From Actinomadura rubteroloni (GTDB taxonomy: Bacteria; Actinomycetota; Actinomycetes; Streptosporangiales; Streptosporangiaceae): 64,000 bases of DNA. Shown here one piece after another: positions 9,801 to 16,900 of the stretch (positions are counted from its first letter, which is position 1; every line of letters starts with the position of its first letter). The position numbers were made by a program, and so were the translations under genes. The DNA is taken from assembly GCF_002911665.1 (NCBI RefSeq), contig NZ_MTBP01000004.1:478246-542245 (forward strand). The letters run 5' to 3'. The notes under the pieces are model-generated. The model made no database searches. It saw only the letters and a program-made list of their open reading frames with translations, and was not told the DNA's origin.

Positions 9801-10443
9801 GGCCGTCTACCTGCGGCTCGGGCTGCTGTCGTCCGGGCACCTGGTCGAGGTGACGCGCGCGGACCTGGTCGCCCAGTACATCGGGCAGACCGCGCCGCGC
9901 GTCCGGGCCGCCGTGGACCGGGCGCTCGGCGGCGTCCTGTTCGTCGACGAGGCGTACACGCTCGGCGCGCCCGGCGGCGACCGGCGCGACTTCGGGCACG
10001 AGGCGGTCGCCGAGCTGCTGCGGCTGATGGAGGAGCACCGGTCCGACCTGGTGGTGATCGTCGCCGGGTACGACGCGGAAATGCGCGCGTTCCTGGACTC
10101 CAACCCCGGCCTGGCGTCGCGGTTCCCGAAGGTGCTGCGGTTCCCGGACTACTCGACGGCCGAACTCGTCACGATCTTCGAGTCGATGGCCGCCGCGAAC
10201 GGGTACACCCTCGCCGAGGACGTGCTGCCCGCCGTCCGGCGGCGGATCGCGGAGGAGCCGCGCGGCGCGTCGTTCGGTAACGCCCGGTTCGTCCGCAACC
10301 TCTTGGACGCGGCCATCGCGCAGCAGGGCCGCCGCATCACCGGAGCGGGCACGCCAGGGGCGGACGAGGTGCGCGAGCTGCGCGCGGGGGACCTGGCCGC
10401 CGCCCGGCCGATCCGCGACCTCGAACCCGGGAACTACCTGTGA
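6898..10443 (+). CDS. Large protein with three AAA+ modules (CbbX/SpoVK-EccA type)
   Basis: A 1,181-residue protein. Residues 1-~390 are helical and resemble no domain I can name. Three P-loops follow: GPEGTGKG (421-428), GNPGTGKT (682-689) and GNPGTAKT (954-961). The last two belong to CbbX/SpoVK-like AAA modules. The third has an intact Walker B (VLFVDEAYTL, Asp1017). The second has VLLVRDAHTF, so the Walker B Asp-Glu is Arg-Asp, suggesting it binds but hydrolyses poorly. The architecture recalls EccA of type VII secretion, but no esx/ecc genes are nearby. Start GTG 6898 is preferred over TTG 6889 because the GAAGGA ribosome site (6883-6888) fits only the former. Confidence 0.8.
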   Translation: MSAPRLPDHLELLLTDEPVLDVYAHGPWRVPDGLYEELRERVAAYNRDPRARRLTRSLRDVYAPTTTAAGAEAWSLLTFLLGAAAVRGGSRGDVDYELLAGLLAAPEPPVRDAVAWFTQGGRWRPPGLWLPEPAGDDAELRAVTFDLARDGVELFAGLAPVEARRRALLEIFDRRAADPALRQRALTVPQAALADEWTAGLPEEILSVLPELAGPVAYLGWACAGLAAAHERLLAALGAFDAFDAALARLLLAAGLTAVPAELAPAAGLAVYAAVEDRTHALRGGFVVETWQREVRAWLARGLVAGEADACRAWLDMGTRVIGALQGLPEAATAPRSPLPVRAFQLDVRRLFGHRPVANILTSALQVPRPREETAPAPAEIAGPDAGSGVLVGQPELTAALQRALTERLTADRPVRLLVAGPEGTGKGTAAELVELALVDAGAVREALWISDQVFASLTVSDAVLWLQARVRECVESRLLLVVDDLERLAGHETCGAAAVEELRCLMARCPGLDVVALCRPDGDLRLFDLNPALVRAFRTARTVDFAEDHFTELFRRAVTARGATVAPDVARTAGVLLSRTPPLLNLRGARLVEHLAEECAATARSRHGAVPPEVRLGDLPQRLVPAGAVETDPLAELEACVGIEPVKREIHALVAETRAARMRREAGMGIAERSRHLVFAGNPGTGKTKIARILGRIYADLGVLASGHLVEVDRADLIGEYSSESALRVRRVVERAVGGVLLVRDAHTFASDAGRGQELLDVLLTAVQTHRNELVVVLGGPEAELNGLLKSHPEVSARFVRTLRFPDLADDELAELFAARAADGGFALADGVLEKVRAVVRAAPRDRGLANARLAISLLDRAIARQGRRVLADGVVDGTESLDEILLVDVPDSPAPDFETVPGDPFSEIERLIGLSAIKQEVAALVAEARAEQMRRDAGIPLGTPTRHMVFMGNPGTAKTTIARLIAAVYLRLGLLSSGHLVEVTRADLVAQYIGQTAPRVRAAVDRALGGVLFVDEAYTLGAPGGDRRDFGHEAVAELLRLMEEHRSDLVVIVAGYDAEMRAFLDSNPGLASRFPKVLRFPDYSTAELVTIFESMAAANGYTLAEDVLPAVRRRIAEEPRGASFGNARFVRNLLDAAIAQQGRRITGAGTPGADEVRELRAGDLAAARPIRDLEPGNYL

Positions 10444-10464
10444 TTAAGCCTTTCGTCTGACCGC

Positions 10465-10504
10465 GGCCCGTGGCGCGTCGGCGACGGAGATGACGTCACG
10501 GGCC
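10465..10504 (+). terminator. Possible terminator hairpin after the AAA gene
   Basis: GGCCCGTG (10465-10472) pairs with CACGGGCC (10497-10504) across a 24-base loop. There is no U-tract, as is usual in actinobacteria. It begins 22 bases after the stop codon. Confidence 0.4.
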
Positions 10505-10606
10505 GGTGAATCATGCGCCGGAGGGACGCGGGCACGCGGCGGGAATGTCTACTGTTGAAGGACGTTCCCGGCGTTCGGACCGGGTGGTTCGCAGGAAGGT
10601 GTCCCC

Positions 10607-11680
10607 GTGGCGCACAGCAGGTCCGCTCCCGTCCCGCCGGAGGACCCGTACGCCTACGGGGGCCAGCACGGCGGGGACCAGTTCCGCGGCCACGGCCAGG
10701 GCGCCCACGACGGCCCGTCCGGGTACCCCCGGCGGCGGCGGTGGCCCCGCGTCCTCGGGGTCCTGGTGCTCGTGCTCGTGCTGGTCGTGGTGGGCGGCTA
10801 CTTCTACCTGGACTCGCGGCTCAAGCGCGAGGACGTCCTCTCGGACTATGCGGGCCGCGTCGCCGACACGCCCGGCACGAACTGGCTGATCGTCGGCTCC
10901 GACAGCCGCGCGGGCCTGTCCCGCGAGCAGCGCCACAAGCTCGGGACGGGCCAGGCCGCGGGCCGCCGCACCGACTCGATGATGCTGCTGCACTACGGCT
11001 CCGGCGGCACCACGCTCGTCAGCCTCCCGCGCGACTCCTACCTCCCGATCCCCGGCCACGGCTCCAACAAGCTCAACGCGGCGTTCGCGTTCGGCGGCCC
11101 GAAGCTGCTCGTCCGGACGGTCGAGGGCGCGACCGGCGTCCACATCGACCACTACGCCGAGATCGGCTTCAGCGGCTTCGTCGGCGTGGTGGACGCGGTC
11201 GGCGGCGTGGACATCTGCGTCAAGTCCCCGATGAAGGACCCGAAGGCCAAGCTGGACCTCAAGCCCGGCTGCCAGACCCTGGACGGCAAGGACGCGCTCG
11301 GCTACGTCCGGTCCCGCGCCTACGCCCGCGCCGACCTGGAGCGCGTCGAGCACCAGCGCCAGTTCTTCGGCGCCCTGATGAAGAAGTCCACCGGGCCGGG
11401 CGTGCTGCTCAACCCGTTCCGCAGCGTCCCGATGGCCCTCAACGCCACCAGCAACTTCCTGGTCGACGACCACGACCACCTCTACGACCTGGCCCGCATG
11501 ATGTGGGCGATGCGCGGCGTCAGCGGCGGCGGCGGCCGGACGACGACCGTCCCGATCGGCGGCACCGGGCAGACCCCGTCCGTGGGCGCCTACATCACCT
11601 GGGACCGGGCCCGCGCCGGAAAGCTCTTCGGCGCCCTCGCCCACGACGAGCCCGTCCCCGCGAGCGTGATCAGCAACTGA
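10607..11680 (+). CDS. LytR-CpsA-Psr (LCP) family cell-wall glycopolymer ligase
   Basis: A 357-residue type II membrane protein. A ~45-residue cytoplasmic tail rich in Gly and Pro precedes one transmembrane helix (about residues 47-69). The LCP domain shows NWLIVGSDSRAG, RTDSMMLLHYG, VSLPRDSYLPIPG and, near the C-terminal side, GYVRSRAYARADLERVEHQR, which carry the conserved Arg/Asp residues that bind polyprenyl-pyrophosphate substrates. LCP enzymes attach wall polymers such as arabinogalactan or teichoic acids to peptidoglycan outside the membrane. GTG 10607 follows AGGAAGG at good spacing. The gene stands alone and ends at a strong hairpin. Confidence 0.93.
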   Translation: MAHSRSAPVPPEDPYAYGGQHGGDQFRGHGQGAHDGPSGYPRRRRWPRVLGVLVLVLVLVVVGGYFYLDSRLKREDVLSDYAGRVADTPGTNWLIVGSDSRAGLSREQRHKLGTGQAAGRRTDSMMLLHYGSGGTTLVSLPRDSYLPIPGHGSNKLNAAFAFGGPKLLVRTVEGATGVHIDHYAEIGFSGFVGVVDAVGGVDICVKSPMKDPKAKLDLKPGCQTLDGKDALGYVRSRAYARADLERVEHQRQFFGALMKKSTGPGVLLNPFRSVPMALNATSNFLVDDHDHLYDLARMMWAMRGVSGGGGRTTTVPIGGTGQTPSVGAYITWDRARAGKLFGALAHDEPVPASVISN

Positions 11681-11687
11681 CCCGTCC

Positions 11688-11721
11688 GCGCCGCCGCCAC
11701 GCCCGGGTGTGGCGGCGGCGC
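11688..11721 (+). terminator. Terminator hairpin after the LCP gene
   Basis: A perfect 13-base stem (11688-11700 with 11709-11721) with an 8-base loop starts 7 bases after the LCP stop. No U-tract follows. Confidence 0.7.
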
Positions 11722-11761
11722 CGTGCCGGTGGGGCCGCGTGGGGGCTGCGGGGGCAGCGGT

Positions 11762-11767
11762 TAGAGT
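11762..11767 (+). promoter_or_regulatory. -10 element TAGAGT, leaderless start
   Basis: TAGAGT lies 7 bases before the ATG at 11775, and there is no purine-rich ribosome site in between. Transcription starting at the A of the ATG would give a leaderless mRNA. Confidence 0.55.
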
Positions 11768-11774
11768 CGATGGC

Positions 11775-12062
11775 ATGTCCGAGAAGACGCCCGACGCGGC
11801 CGAACTGGAGTTGCTGCCGACCTCCGAGCTGCACGACCGGGCGGTGGCGCGTGCTCGTGAGCGGCGCGACCTCGGCTTTCTGTGGGAGCTGCTGCGCGCC
11901 ATCCCGGCCGCCGCCGCGGCCACCGGGGAGGTCGACCGCGCCGAATTCGACATGCTGCACGTGATGTCGCTGCTGGAGGAGTTCCGGTACGCGGGGGACA
12001 GCGACCTCGCCGACGCGCTGCGGCCCGTGTATGTGAGCTATCTCACCGAACACGGCGGCTGA
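11775..12062 (+). CDS. Small conserved hypothetical protein, 95 residues
   Basis: I do not recognise a named family. The 95-residue product is acidic and predicted to be all helical, with LHDRAVARARERRDLGFLWEL and a second helix pair around DMLHVMSLLEEF. There is no membrane segment, signal peptide or metal motif. Codon usage has the strong third-position GC of its neighbours, which supports it as a real gene. The ATG at 11775 was chosen because a TAGAGT -10 element sits exactly 7 bases upstream; a longer frame reaching back to 11709 would run through the LCP terminator. Confidence 0.7.
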   Translation: MSEKTPDAAELELLPTSELHDRAVARARERRDLGFLWELLRAIPAAAAATGEVDRAEFDMLHVMSLLEEFRYAGDSDLADALRPVYVSYLTEHGG

Positions 12063-12213
12063 CGGGCGGAGCGCGGGGCGCTGAGCTGCCCGTTCCCGGC
12101 GGCCCGTCCGGATGATCACGTTCTGTCGTCGTGTCTTTACCCTGGGTGCGCCTGACGTCCCCGGCCCCAGGGAATTACTCTCTGTAGGCAAGTCACCGCA
12201 GAGGGTGGGGGAC

Positions 12214-12369
12214 GTGAACAAGAAATACCTGAAAATGGCCACGATCGCGTTTATCGCCTGGTACGTCATCAGTCGTCCCGACGGTGCGGCCAGCCTGGTG
12301 AACAGCGGATTGGGCGGACTCGGGAACGCCGCGGACTCGCTGGCGCAGTTCATGAGCGCCATTCCCTGA
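12214..12369 (+). CDS. Membrane microprotein A (51 residues), paralogue of the gene at 12592
   Basis: The 51-residue product begins MNKKYLKMATIAFIAWYVI: a lysine-rich start, then one hydrophobic helix, then a short amphipathic tail with SLVNSGLGGLGNAADSLAQF. Single-pass, N-in topology is likely. GTG 12214 follows GAGGG at 12201-12205; the open frame runs further upstream to 12112 but that part has poor coding character. It is clearly homologous to the 55-residue protein encoded 220 bases downstream (about 22 identities in 50 positions). The function is unknown. Confidence 0.7.
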   Translation: MNKKYLKMATIAFIAWYVISRPDGAASLVNSGLGGLGNAADSLAQFMSAIP

Positions 12370-12591
12370 CGCACGCCGGGCCGGCGCCCCGTGCCCCCGG
12401 CGGGCGCGGGGCTTCGTCGCGGCGGCGCGGAGCGTGGCGGACGCGATCGGATCCGTCAAGTCCGCGTATCGCGGGACAGTCGGCGGTTGCCGCCAGGTCA
12501 CAGTAAAATCCCGCTTTGCAGATCACAGCAGCGGGGCACAATGTGACCGGGTCCCTGTGTCGCTGCGCTACTACGAGGACGGCGTTGCCAG

Positions 12592-12759
12592 ATGATGAAG
12601 AAGTACGGCCGCTTTGTCGCCATCGCGTTTGTCATCTTCTACCTCCTGAGCTCGCCGCGCGCGGCGGCCGACGTGGTGAACAACGCCTTCGCGCGGCTGG
12701 GCGACGCGGGCAACCAGCTCGGCACGTTCGTGACGTCGATCGGCGTGCTGGGAGGCTGA
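12592..12759 (+). CDS. Membrane microprotein B (55 residues), paralogue of the gene at 12214
   Basis: The frame ATG 12592 to TGA 12759 encodes 55 residues starting MMKKYGRFVAIAFVIFYLL, with the tail DVVNNAFARLGDAGNQLGTF. It shares with the preceding microprotein the KKY start, the IAF-x3-Y helix, the S-x-P break, the AA-x2-VN turn and the LG-x-A-x3-L-x2-F tail, in the same spacing. No in-frame start exists between the ATG and the upstream stop at 12544. ATG 12595 is an equally possible start. The ribosome site is weak (GAGGA at 12575-12579). The conservation between copies is the main evidence that both are real. Confidence 0.72.
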   Translation: MMKKYGRFVAIAFVIFYLLSSPRAAADVVNNAFARLGDAGNQLGTFVTSIGVLGG

Positions 12760-12772
12760 CGCGGGGCCTGCG

Positions 12773-12794
12773 GGCCGATCTTCTAGGATCGGCC
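12773..12794. promoter_or_regulatory. Inverted repeat over the gpx -10 element
   Basis: GGCCGATC (12773-12780) and GATCGGCC (12787-12794) flank TTCTAG. The -10 hexamer TAGGAT (12784-12789) lies inside this repeat, 7 bases before the ATG at 12797. It could be a repressor site covering a leaderless promoter, or a terminator hairpin for the microprotein gene. Confidence 0.5.
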
Positions 12795-12796
12795 GC

Positions 12797-13285
12797 ATGT
12801 CTGTCTTCGATGTAGAGATCGACGCCCTTCAGGGCGGTTCCGCCGACCTCGGGCAGTACCGGGGCAAGGCCGTCCTCGTGGTGAACGTCGCGTCCAAGTG
12901 CGGCCTCACCCCGCAGTACGAAGGGCTGGAGCGCCTGCACGAGCGGTACGCCGAGCGCGGTTTCACCGTCCTCGGCGTGCCCTGCAACCAGTTCATGGGG
13001 CAGGAGCCGGGCACCTCGGAGGAGATCGCCGCGTTCTGCTCGGCGACCTACGGGGTGACGTTCCCGCTGACGGAGAAGGTCGACGTCAACGGCGAGCACC
13101 GGCACGTCCTCTACCGGGAGCTGGTGGACGTCCCCGACGCCGAGGGCCACACCGGCGACATCCGGTGGAACTTCGAGAAGTTCCTCATCGGTCCCGACGG
13201 GGCGGTGGCGGCCCGGTTCTCCCCGCAGACCGAACCGGAGTCGGCCGAGGTCGTCGCGGCCGTCGAGGCGGCGCTGCCCGCCTGA
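12797..13285 (+). CDS. Glutathione peroxidase-like thiol peroxidase
   Basis: A 162-residue GPx-family protein. The peroxidatic cysteine (not selenocysteine) is Cys35 in NVASKCGLTPQYEGLE. The other tetrad residues are visible as PCNQFMGQEPG (Gln69) and RWNFEKFL (Trp). Bacterial Cys-GPx enzymes generally reduce peroxides with thioredoxin or mycothiol-linked systems rather than glutathione, which actinomycetes lack. The length is standard. ATG 12797 is preceded by TAGGAT at exactly 7 bases and no ribosome site, so the mRNA is probably leaderless. It is a stand-alone gene, in the same direction as the SDR that follows. Confidence 0.93.
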   Translation: MSVFDVEIDALQGGSADLGQYRGKAVLVVNVASKCGLTPQYEGLERLHERYAERGFTVLGVPCNQFMGQEPGTSEEIAAFCSATYGVTFPLTEKVDVNGEHRHVLYRELVDVPDAEGHTGDIRWNFEKFLIGPDGAVAARFSPQTEPESAEVVAAVEAALPA

Positions 13286-13368
13286 TCCGGTGTCCGGTCC
13301 GGCGTTCCGGGGACGGAACCGGCACGCCGGTCGTTGTCACGAGAACCGAGAGCGACGGCGGAGGGGCC

Positions 13369-14277
13369 ATGACGGGCTGGACGGCGGACGACATTCCCGA
13401 CCTCGGCGGGCGGCGCGCGATCGTCACCGGCGCCAACAGCGGGATCGGGTACCACACCGCGCTGCAACTGGCGCGGCACGGAGCGGCGGTCGTCCTCGCT
13501 TGCCGCAGCGCCGAGCGCGGGGCGCAGGCCCTCGGCCGGCTTCGCGCCGCCGTCCCCGGCGCCGCCGTCGAACTGGCGTCGCTCGACCTCGCCGACCTGG
13601 AGTCGGTCCGCGCGTTCGCCGCCGCGCACGACGGGCCGCTCGACCTGCTCGTCAACAACGCGGGCGTGATGGCGCTGCCGCACCGCACGACCGCCGACGG
13701 CTTCGAGATGCAGTTCGGCACCAACCACCTCGGCCACTTCGCCCTGACGGGCCTGCTGCTGCCCGCCCTGCGCGCGACCGCCGCGCCGCGCGTGGTGACG
13801 GTCACCAGCGGGTTCGCCAGGGTCGGGCGGCTGCGCTTCGACGACCTGCAGAGCGAGCGCCGCTACCGCAAGTGGGTCGCCTACGCCGACTCCAAGCTGG
13901 CCAACCTGGTGTTCGCCAAGGAACTGGCCCGCCGCTACTCCGACGTCCTGAGCGTCGCCGCGCACCCCGGGTACGCGTCCACGAACCTCCAGCAGGCGGG
14001 CCCGCAGATGGCGGGCAACGCCGTCACCGACCGGCTCGCCGTGCTCGGCAACACCCTGATCGGGCAGTCCGCGGCGGGCGGGGCGCTGCCGACCCTCTAC
14101 GCGGCGGCGTCCCCGGACGTCGTCACCGGCGCCTGCTACGGCCCGCGCGGCGTCTTCAACCTGCGCGGCGCGCCGGGCCGCGTCCCGATGGGCCGCACGG
14201 CGGACCGCGCCGACCTCGGCCGCCGCCTGTGGGAGACGTCCGAGCGCCTGACCGGCGTCACCTTCGCGCCCGCCTGA
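13369..14277 (+). CDS. Short-chain dehydrogenase/reductase (retinol dehydrogenase-like)
   Basis: A 302-residue SDR with the NADP-binding GANSGIG motif at residues 21-27, NNAG after the fourth strand, TVTSG for the catalytic Ser region and YADSK for the Tyr-x3-Lys pair. The NxxG-to-C-terminal layout (ATTADGFEMQFGTNHLGHF-like block) matches the WW-oxidoreductase/retinol-dehydrogenase-like group that reduces diverse ketones or aldehydes. ATG 13369 follows GGAGGGG at 13360-13366. The substrate is unknown, and neighbours give no pathway clue. Confidence 0.9.
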   Translation: MTGWTADDIPDLGGRRAIVTGANSGIGYHTALQLARHGAAVVLACRSAERGAQALGRLRAAVPGAAVELASLDLADLESVRAFAAAHDGPLDLLVNNAGVMALPHRTTADGFEMQFGTNHLGHFALTGLLLPALRATAAPRVVTVTSGFARVGRLRFDDLQSERRYRKWVAYADSKLANLVFAKELARRYSDVLSVAAHPGYASTNLQQAGPQMAGNAVTDRLAVLGNTLIGQSAAGGALPTLYAAASPDVVTGACYGPRGVFNLRGAPGRVPMGRTADRADLGRRLWETSERLTGVTFAPA

Positions 14278-14305
14278 CGGCCTGTCCGGTCGTGCGCCCG
14301 GACGG

Positions 14306-16900
14306 TCAGCCGTTCGCCGCCTGGTGCAGGCGGGCGGCCTCGCGGACGAGCCGGCTCGATCCGCCGCGCGCCGCGACGGCCGCGACCTCCGGCACGTCCG
14401 CGCGCAGCCGCGCGGTCTCGGCGATGCGGGCGGCGAGCGCCAGCAGATCGGGCAGCCCGGCGGCGGCGCGGGCGCCCGGGGCGGGCAGCAGGACGGGCAG
14501 GCCCGCCGTCACCGCCGCGAACACCGCGCGATGCGCGCCCGCGTCGGCGGCCTGCCCCAACGACTCGGCCACGCGGTTCACCTTGACGATCCCCTGGCCC
14601 GCCAGGGCGGCGACGGCCGTCCCGAGGTCGGCGGCGGCGAGGGCGTCGCGGGCGGCGAGGACGAGCAGCGCGTCCACCGCCTCGGCCCGCGCGGCGGGCG
14701 TGCCGCTCAGGCCGCAGGCGAGGACGGCGGCGGTCGCGGGCCCGGCCGGGCCGCCGGCCGCCGCGAGCCCCGCCGTCACCCCGGCGGGGAACCAGTCGAC
14801 GGCCATGCCGAGCGGCAGGGACGGCAGCAGGTGCGCGGCGGCGACCTCGCGGTGGTGCGGCAGCATCCCGGGCCACCGGTCGACGCTGATCGTGTAGCCG
14901 GTGGCGAACGCGTCGCCGAAGGACCGCCCGGACGGCAGCCGCACGGCCCGGTCCAGTTCGGCGGGCACCTTCTCCTTGAGCGTCACCCGTCCGGCGAGGC
15001 GCGGCGCGTAGTCGCGGTCGCCGCGCCCGACCCGCACCGGCTCGACCGCGCACGCGACCGCCGGCGCGTCGAACCACGCGCGTGCGCCGGGCACCAGCCG
15101 CTCGGCGACGTCGGCGGCCTCGCGCGGCAGCCGCAGGACGGCCTGGACCGCGTCGGCCCGGCCCGGCCGCACCCCGGCGGCGTCCAGTTCGGCGCACCGG
15201 CGCAGCAGGACGTCCGGGTCGAGCGCCCCGGACGCGTCGGTCGGCGTCGCGAGCAGCAGCGGGATCCGGCCCACCGCGTCCGCCGCCTCCCGCATCCGCC
15301 ACGCCAGGAACCGCTGGAGGATCGGCGGCAGCCAGCGGTTCGCGCCGGTGCCGTGCGGCCGGTCCCGGCGGAAGCGGGCGTGCGCCTCCTTCGGACGCGG
15401 CCGGGTGCGCCCGTCCAGGACGGCCCCCGTCGCGAGCCCGAGCCACGTCGTCGCCGTCCCGAAGTCCGCCGCGAGCCGCGTGTCCGGGTGGCGCGGGACG
15501 ACGCCGTCGAGGGCGGCCCGGAGCGCGGCGCCGTCCCGCCAGGCGAACGCGACGACGTCCGCGACGAGCCGTTCGACGTCCTGCCAGGCCGCCGTGTCCG
15601 GCCGCGCCGCCGCGAGCCGTTCCGCCAGCTCGGCGGCCGAACCGGCGGGCGCGGGGAAGGGGCGGGGCGCGTAGGCGGGCAGGTCGGGGAACGCGAGCGC
15701 GACGGGCGCGGCGACCGCGCCGAACGCTTCCGCGATCGTCGCGCGGGACGCGGCGGGCAGCTCGGCGGCGGCGTCCCGGATCTCGGCGCGGACGTCCGCT
15801 CCGGCGTGCGCCGCGTGCTTCACCGCGCACGCGACGGCCCGGTCCCGGAGGTCGGCCGCCTCGGCGGAGAACAGGACGGGCAGCGCGCGCAGCGTGGCGT
15901 CCACCCGGCCGTGCCGCCGCGCGGTGCGGTCCATCCAGCCGAGGGTCGCCTTGACCAGCTTCTTCTCGGGCCGGAACAGCAGCGCCCCGGCCGCCTCGGC
16001 GAACGCCGCCGCGTCGAGGCCGCCCGCCTCGTCCGCCGTCCGGACGGCCGCGAGCGCCCGCTCCGCCACCGGGACGGGCGCGGACGGCAGCAGCCGCAGA
16101 TGGTCGCGGAGCCGCGCGGCCGTCTCGTCCGGGCCGGGCGCGAGCGCGTCGTAGAGCCGGACGAACCACTGGAGGTCGACCGAGCGCCCGCCGCGCAGGA
16201 ACCGTCCGAGGCAGCCGTCCAGCAGGAGGTCCCGGTCGACGCGGCCCGCGTCCGCCAGCGCGGTGAGCGCCGCCAGCCAGGACGGCCGTTCGACGCGCGT
16301 GACGCCCGTCCAGACCTGCGCGGTCTCGCCCACGTCCCACTGGAGCGCCGCGCCGACGCCGTCGGCCTCGAACAGGCGGGGGAGCAACGCGGACAGGAAC
16401 GGGTCGTCGGCGAGCGCGGTCGTGCACGTCGCCCAGCCGACGACGAAGGCGTCGCCGGCCGGCGGCGCGGTTCCGGCCGCCAGCGTCAGCGCCGCCGCCG
16501 CGCGCCAGCGCGCGACCGACATCATCGGGTCGTCGCGGAACCGCAGCCGCCCGGTCATCCGCGCGGCGACGTCCGCGCGCCACGCGGCGGTCCGGTGCGC
16601 GGTGGCCGCGGAGATCAGGGCGGGGTAGGCGCGCGGGCGCTGCCCGACGTCCGCGACGTCGCCCTTGCACAGCCACGTCGCCGCGGCGGCGGCCCCGGCG
16701 ATGCAGCCCGCCCCGGCGAGGGCCAGCGCGTCGGCGCGCTCGCCGTCCTTGCCCCACGGGTGCCAGCCGCCGGCCTTCAGCTCGCGCAGCAGGGCGGGCA
16801 GCGCGCGGGCCGTCGCGCGGCGCTCGTCCTCGGGCATCGTCGCGACGAGCCGCACGACGCCCGCCGCGTCGCCCGCGTCGACCAGGTCCCGGACGTTCAT
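14306..16900 (-). CDS. Large HEAT-like protein partnered with the SWIM protein (DUF6493-like)
   Basis: An 864-residue, Ala/Arg-rich, apparently all-helical protein, read leftward. It lacks catalytic motifs. The N-terminus (MNVRDLVDAGDAAGVVRLVATM) and the repeated helix pairs look like a HEAT-type scaffold. I assign it tentatively to the DUF6493-like family because such proteins accompany SWIM zinc-finger genes in actinobacteria. The ATG at 16900 overlaps the upstream SWIM gene's stop by 4 bases (ATGA) and follows GGGGAGG, so the two are translated together. The function is unknown. Confidence 0.72.
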   Translation of the reverse strand: MNVRDLVDAGDAAGVVRLVATMPEDERRATARALPALLRELKAGGWHPWGKDGERADALALAGAGCIAGAAAAATWLCKGDVADVGQRPRAYPALISAATAHRTAAWRADVAARMTGRLRFRDDPMMSVARWRAAAALTLAAGTAPPAGDAFVVGWATCTTALADDPFLSALLPRLFEADGVGAALQWDVGETAQVWTGVTRVERPSWLAALTALADAGRVDRDLLLDGCLGRFLRGGRSVDLQWFVRLYDALAPGPDETAARLRDHLRLLPSAPVPVAERALAAVRTADEAGGLDAAAFAEAAGALLFRPEKKLVKATLGWMDRTARRHGRVDATLRALPVLFSAEAADLRDRAVACAVKHAAHAGADVRAEIRDAAAELPAASRATIAEAFGAVAAPVALAFPDLPAYAPRPFPAPAGSAAELAERLAAARPDTAAWQDVERLVADVVAFAWRDGAALRAALDGVVPRHPDTRLAADFGTATTWLGLATGAVLDGRTRPRPKEAHARFRRDRPHGTGANRWLPPILQRFLAWRMREAADAVGRIPLLLATPTDASGALDPDVLLRRCAELDAAGVRPGRADAVQAVLRLPREAADVAERLVPGARAWFDAPAVACAVEPVRVGRGDRDYAPRLAGRVTLKEKVPAELDRAVRLPSGRSFGDAFATGYTISVDRWPGMLPHHREVAAAHLLPSLPLGMAVDWFPAGVTAGLAAAGGPAGPATAAVLACGLSGTPAARAEAVDALLVLAARDALAAADLGTAVAALAGQGIVKVNRVAESLGQAADAGAHRAVFAAVTAGLPVLLPAPGARAAAGLPDLLALAARIAETARLRADVPEVAAVAARGGSSRLVREAARLHQAANG

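Noticed and set aside
6898..10443. Type VII secretion EccA
   Set aside because: Three AAA modules and no esx, eccB-E or mycP neighbours; only a general resemblance.
12112..12213. Upstream extension of microprotein A to 85 residues
   Set aside because: The extra residues do not match the paralogue, which starts at MMKKY; the homology begins exactly at MNKKY, and a ribosome site precedes it.
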